Shown: piece after piece, positions 13,167 to 13,260 of the stretch | Numbering within the stretch: the stretch's first letter is position 1 | Layout of the letters: the number at the start of each line of letters is the position of its first letter | NCBI GenBank assembly: GCA_009668925.1 | Contig: SBEK01000117.1 | Coordinates: 1-13,260 of the forward strand | Source: Deltaproteobacteria bacterium | GTDB taxonomy: Bacteria > Desulfobacterota > Syntrophia > Syntrophales > Smithellaceae | Reading direction: 5' to 3' | DNA length: 13,260 nt | Made by a program: the position numbers and the translations under genes | Notes under the pieces: model-generated | Database searches by the model: none | Told to the model about the DNA's origin: nothing | Seen by the model: the letters and a program-made list of their open reading frames with translations, nothing else

Positions 13167-13190
13167 AAAAAAAGCAGCCCTCCCCGGGGC
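13167..13190 (-). terminator. Terminator-like hairpin just upstream of the DUF47 gene
   Basis: On the minus strand GCCC and GGGC (13190-13187 and 13180-13177) enclose a six-base loop, followed by TGC and seven T residues (13173-13167). It ends about 24 bases before the DUF47 ATG. It may end an upstream gene outside the window or act as an attenuator in the DUF47 leader. Confidence 0.45.
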
Positions 13191-13204
13191 GTTCGGACAG
13201 AGGC

Positions 13205-13232
13205 GGGATCCGTGAGACGGATATCCCGGGAT
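13205..13232. other. Bulged stem-loop and 10-base palindrome upstream of DUF47
   Basis: GGGATCCGT (13205-13213) pairs with 13217-13227 around the loop GAG with a two-base AT bulge. The perfect palindrome ATCCCGGGAT at 13223-13232 overlaps its edge. Together with the terminator-like hairpin this makes a structured stretch before the gene. Confidence 0.4.
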
Positions 13233-13260
13233 CGCAAACACTGGAAGGCCTTCCCCACGC

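Noticed and set aside
1..13260. Search by eye for tRNA, rRNA, CRISPR repeats, insertion-sequence ends and attachment sites
   Set aside because: No cloverleaf, regularly spaced repeat, transposase or integrase motif, or long terminal repeat was found.

Overview
The window looks like chromosomal DNA of a GC-rich, probably anaerobic bacterium. The likeliest home is the former Deltaproteobacteria (Desulfobacterota, for example a Syntrophales-like lineage). This is an inference from gene content: an NDP-forming acyl-CoA ligase alpha chain, a GlcD-type flavoprotein, an HD-GYP protein paired with a HEAT-repeat protein, and a DUF47 protein. No rRNA, tRNA, CRISPR array, insertion sequence or phage gene was seen. 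Eleven protein genes are supported, and their start sites are mostly backed by clear Shine-Dalgarno sequences.

Layout. Bases 292-3480 (+) hold three genes that could form one operon: a zinc-dependent medium-chain dehydrogenase, a transglutaminase-like protein of an unusual subclass, and a GlcD/D-lactate-dehydrogenase-type FAD oxidoreductase. Bases 3764-5170 (+) hold an alpha chain of an ADP-forming acyl-CoA synthetase. It has its own near-consensus promoter and an upstream dyad, but no beta (ATP-grasp) chain lies nearby. Bases 8337-5231 (-) hold a tightly coupled pair, a HEAT-repeat protein followed by an HD-GYP protein. Their N-terminal regions look homologous, and a 9-bp inverted repeat lies in the predicted leader. 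Bases 9440-8646 (-) hold a short-chain dehydrogenase ending in a perfect 12-bp terminator stem. Bases 9789-10823 (+) hold an HtrA-type protease without a visible signal peptide, and bases 11138-11866 (+) an Smr-domain protein. Bases 12381-11962 (-) hold an FMN-binding split-barrel protein, and bases 13143-12526 (-) a DUF47/PhoU-like protein with a terminator-like hairpin just upstream.

How they may work together. The left third is catabolic: alcohol/polyol and hydroxy-acid oxidation, and acyl-CoA to acid with ATP formation. The middle is regulatory: a putative cyclic-di-nucleotide phosphodiesterase with a HEAT scaffold. The right third is housekeeping or stress: protein quality control, nucleic-acid or ribosome quality control, flavin redox and phosphate handling. 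The strongest candidates for something little described are the HEAT/HD-GYP pair with its shared N-terminal module and the dehydrogenase/transglutaminase-like/flavoprotein operon.
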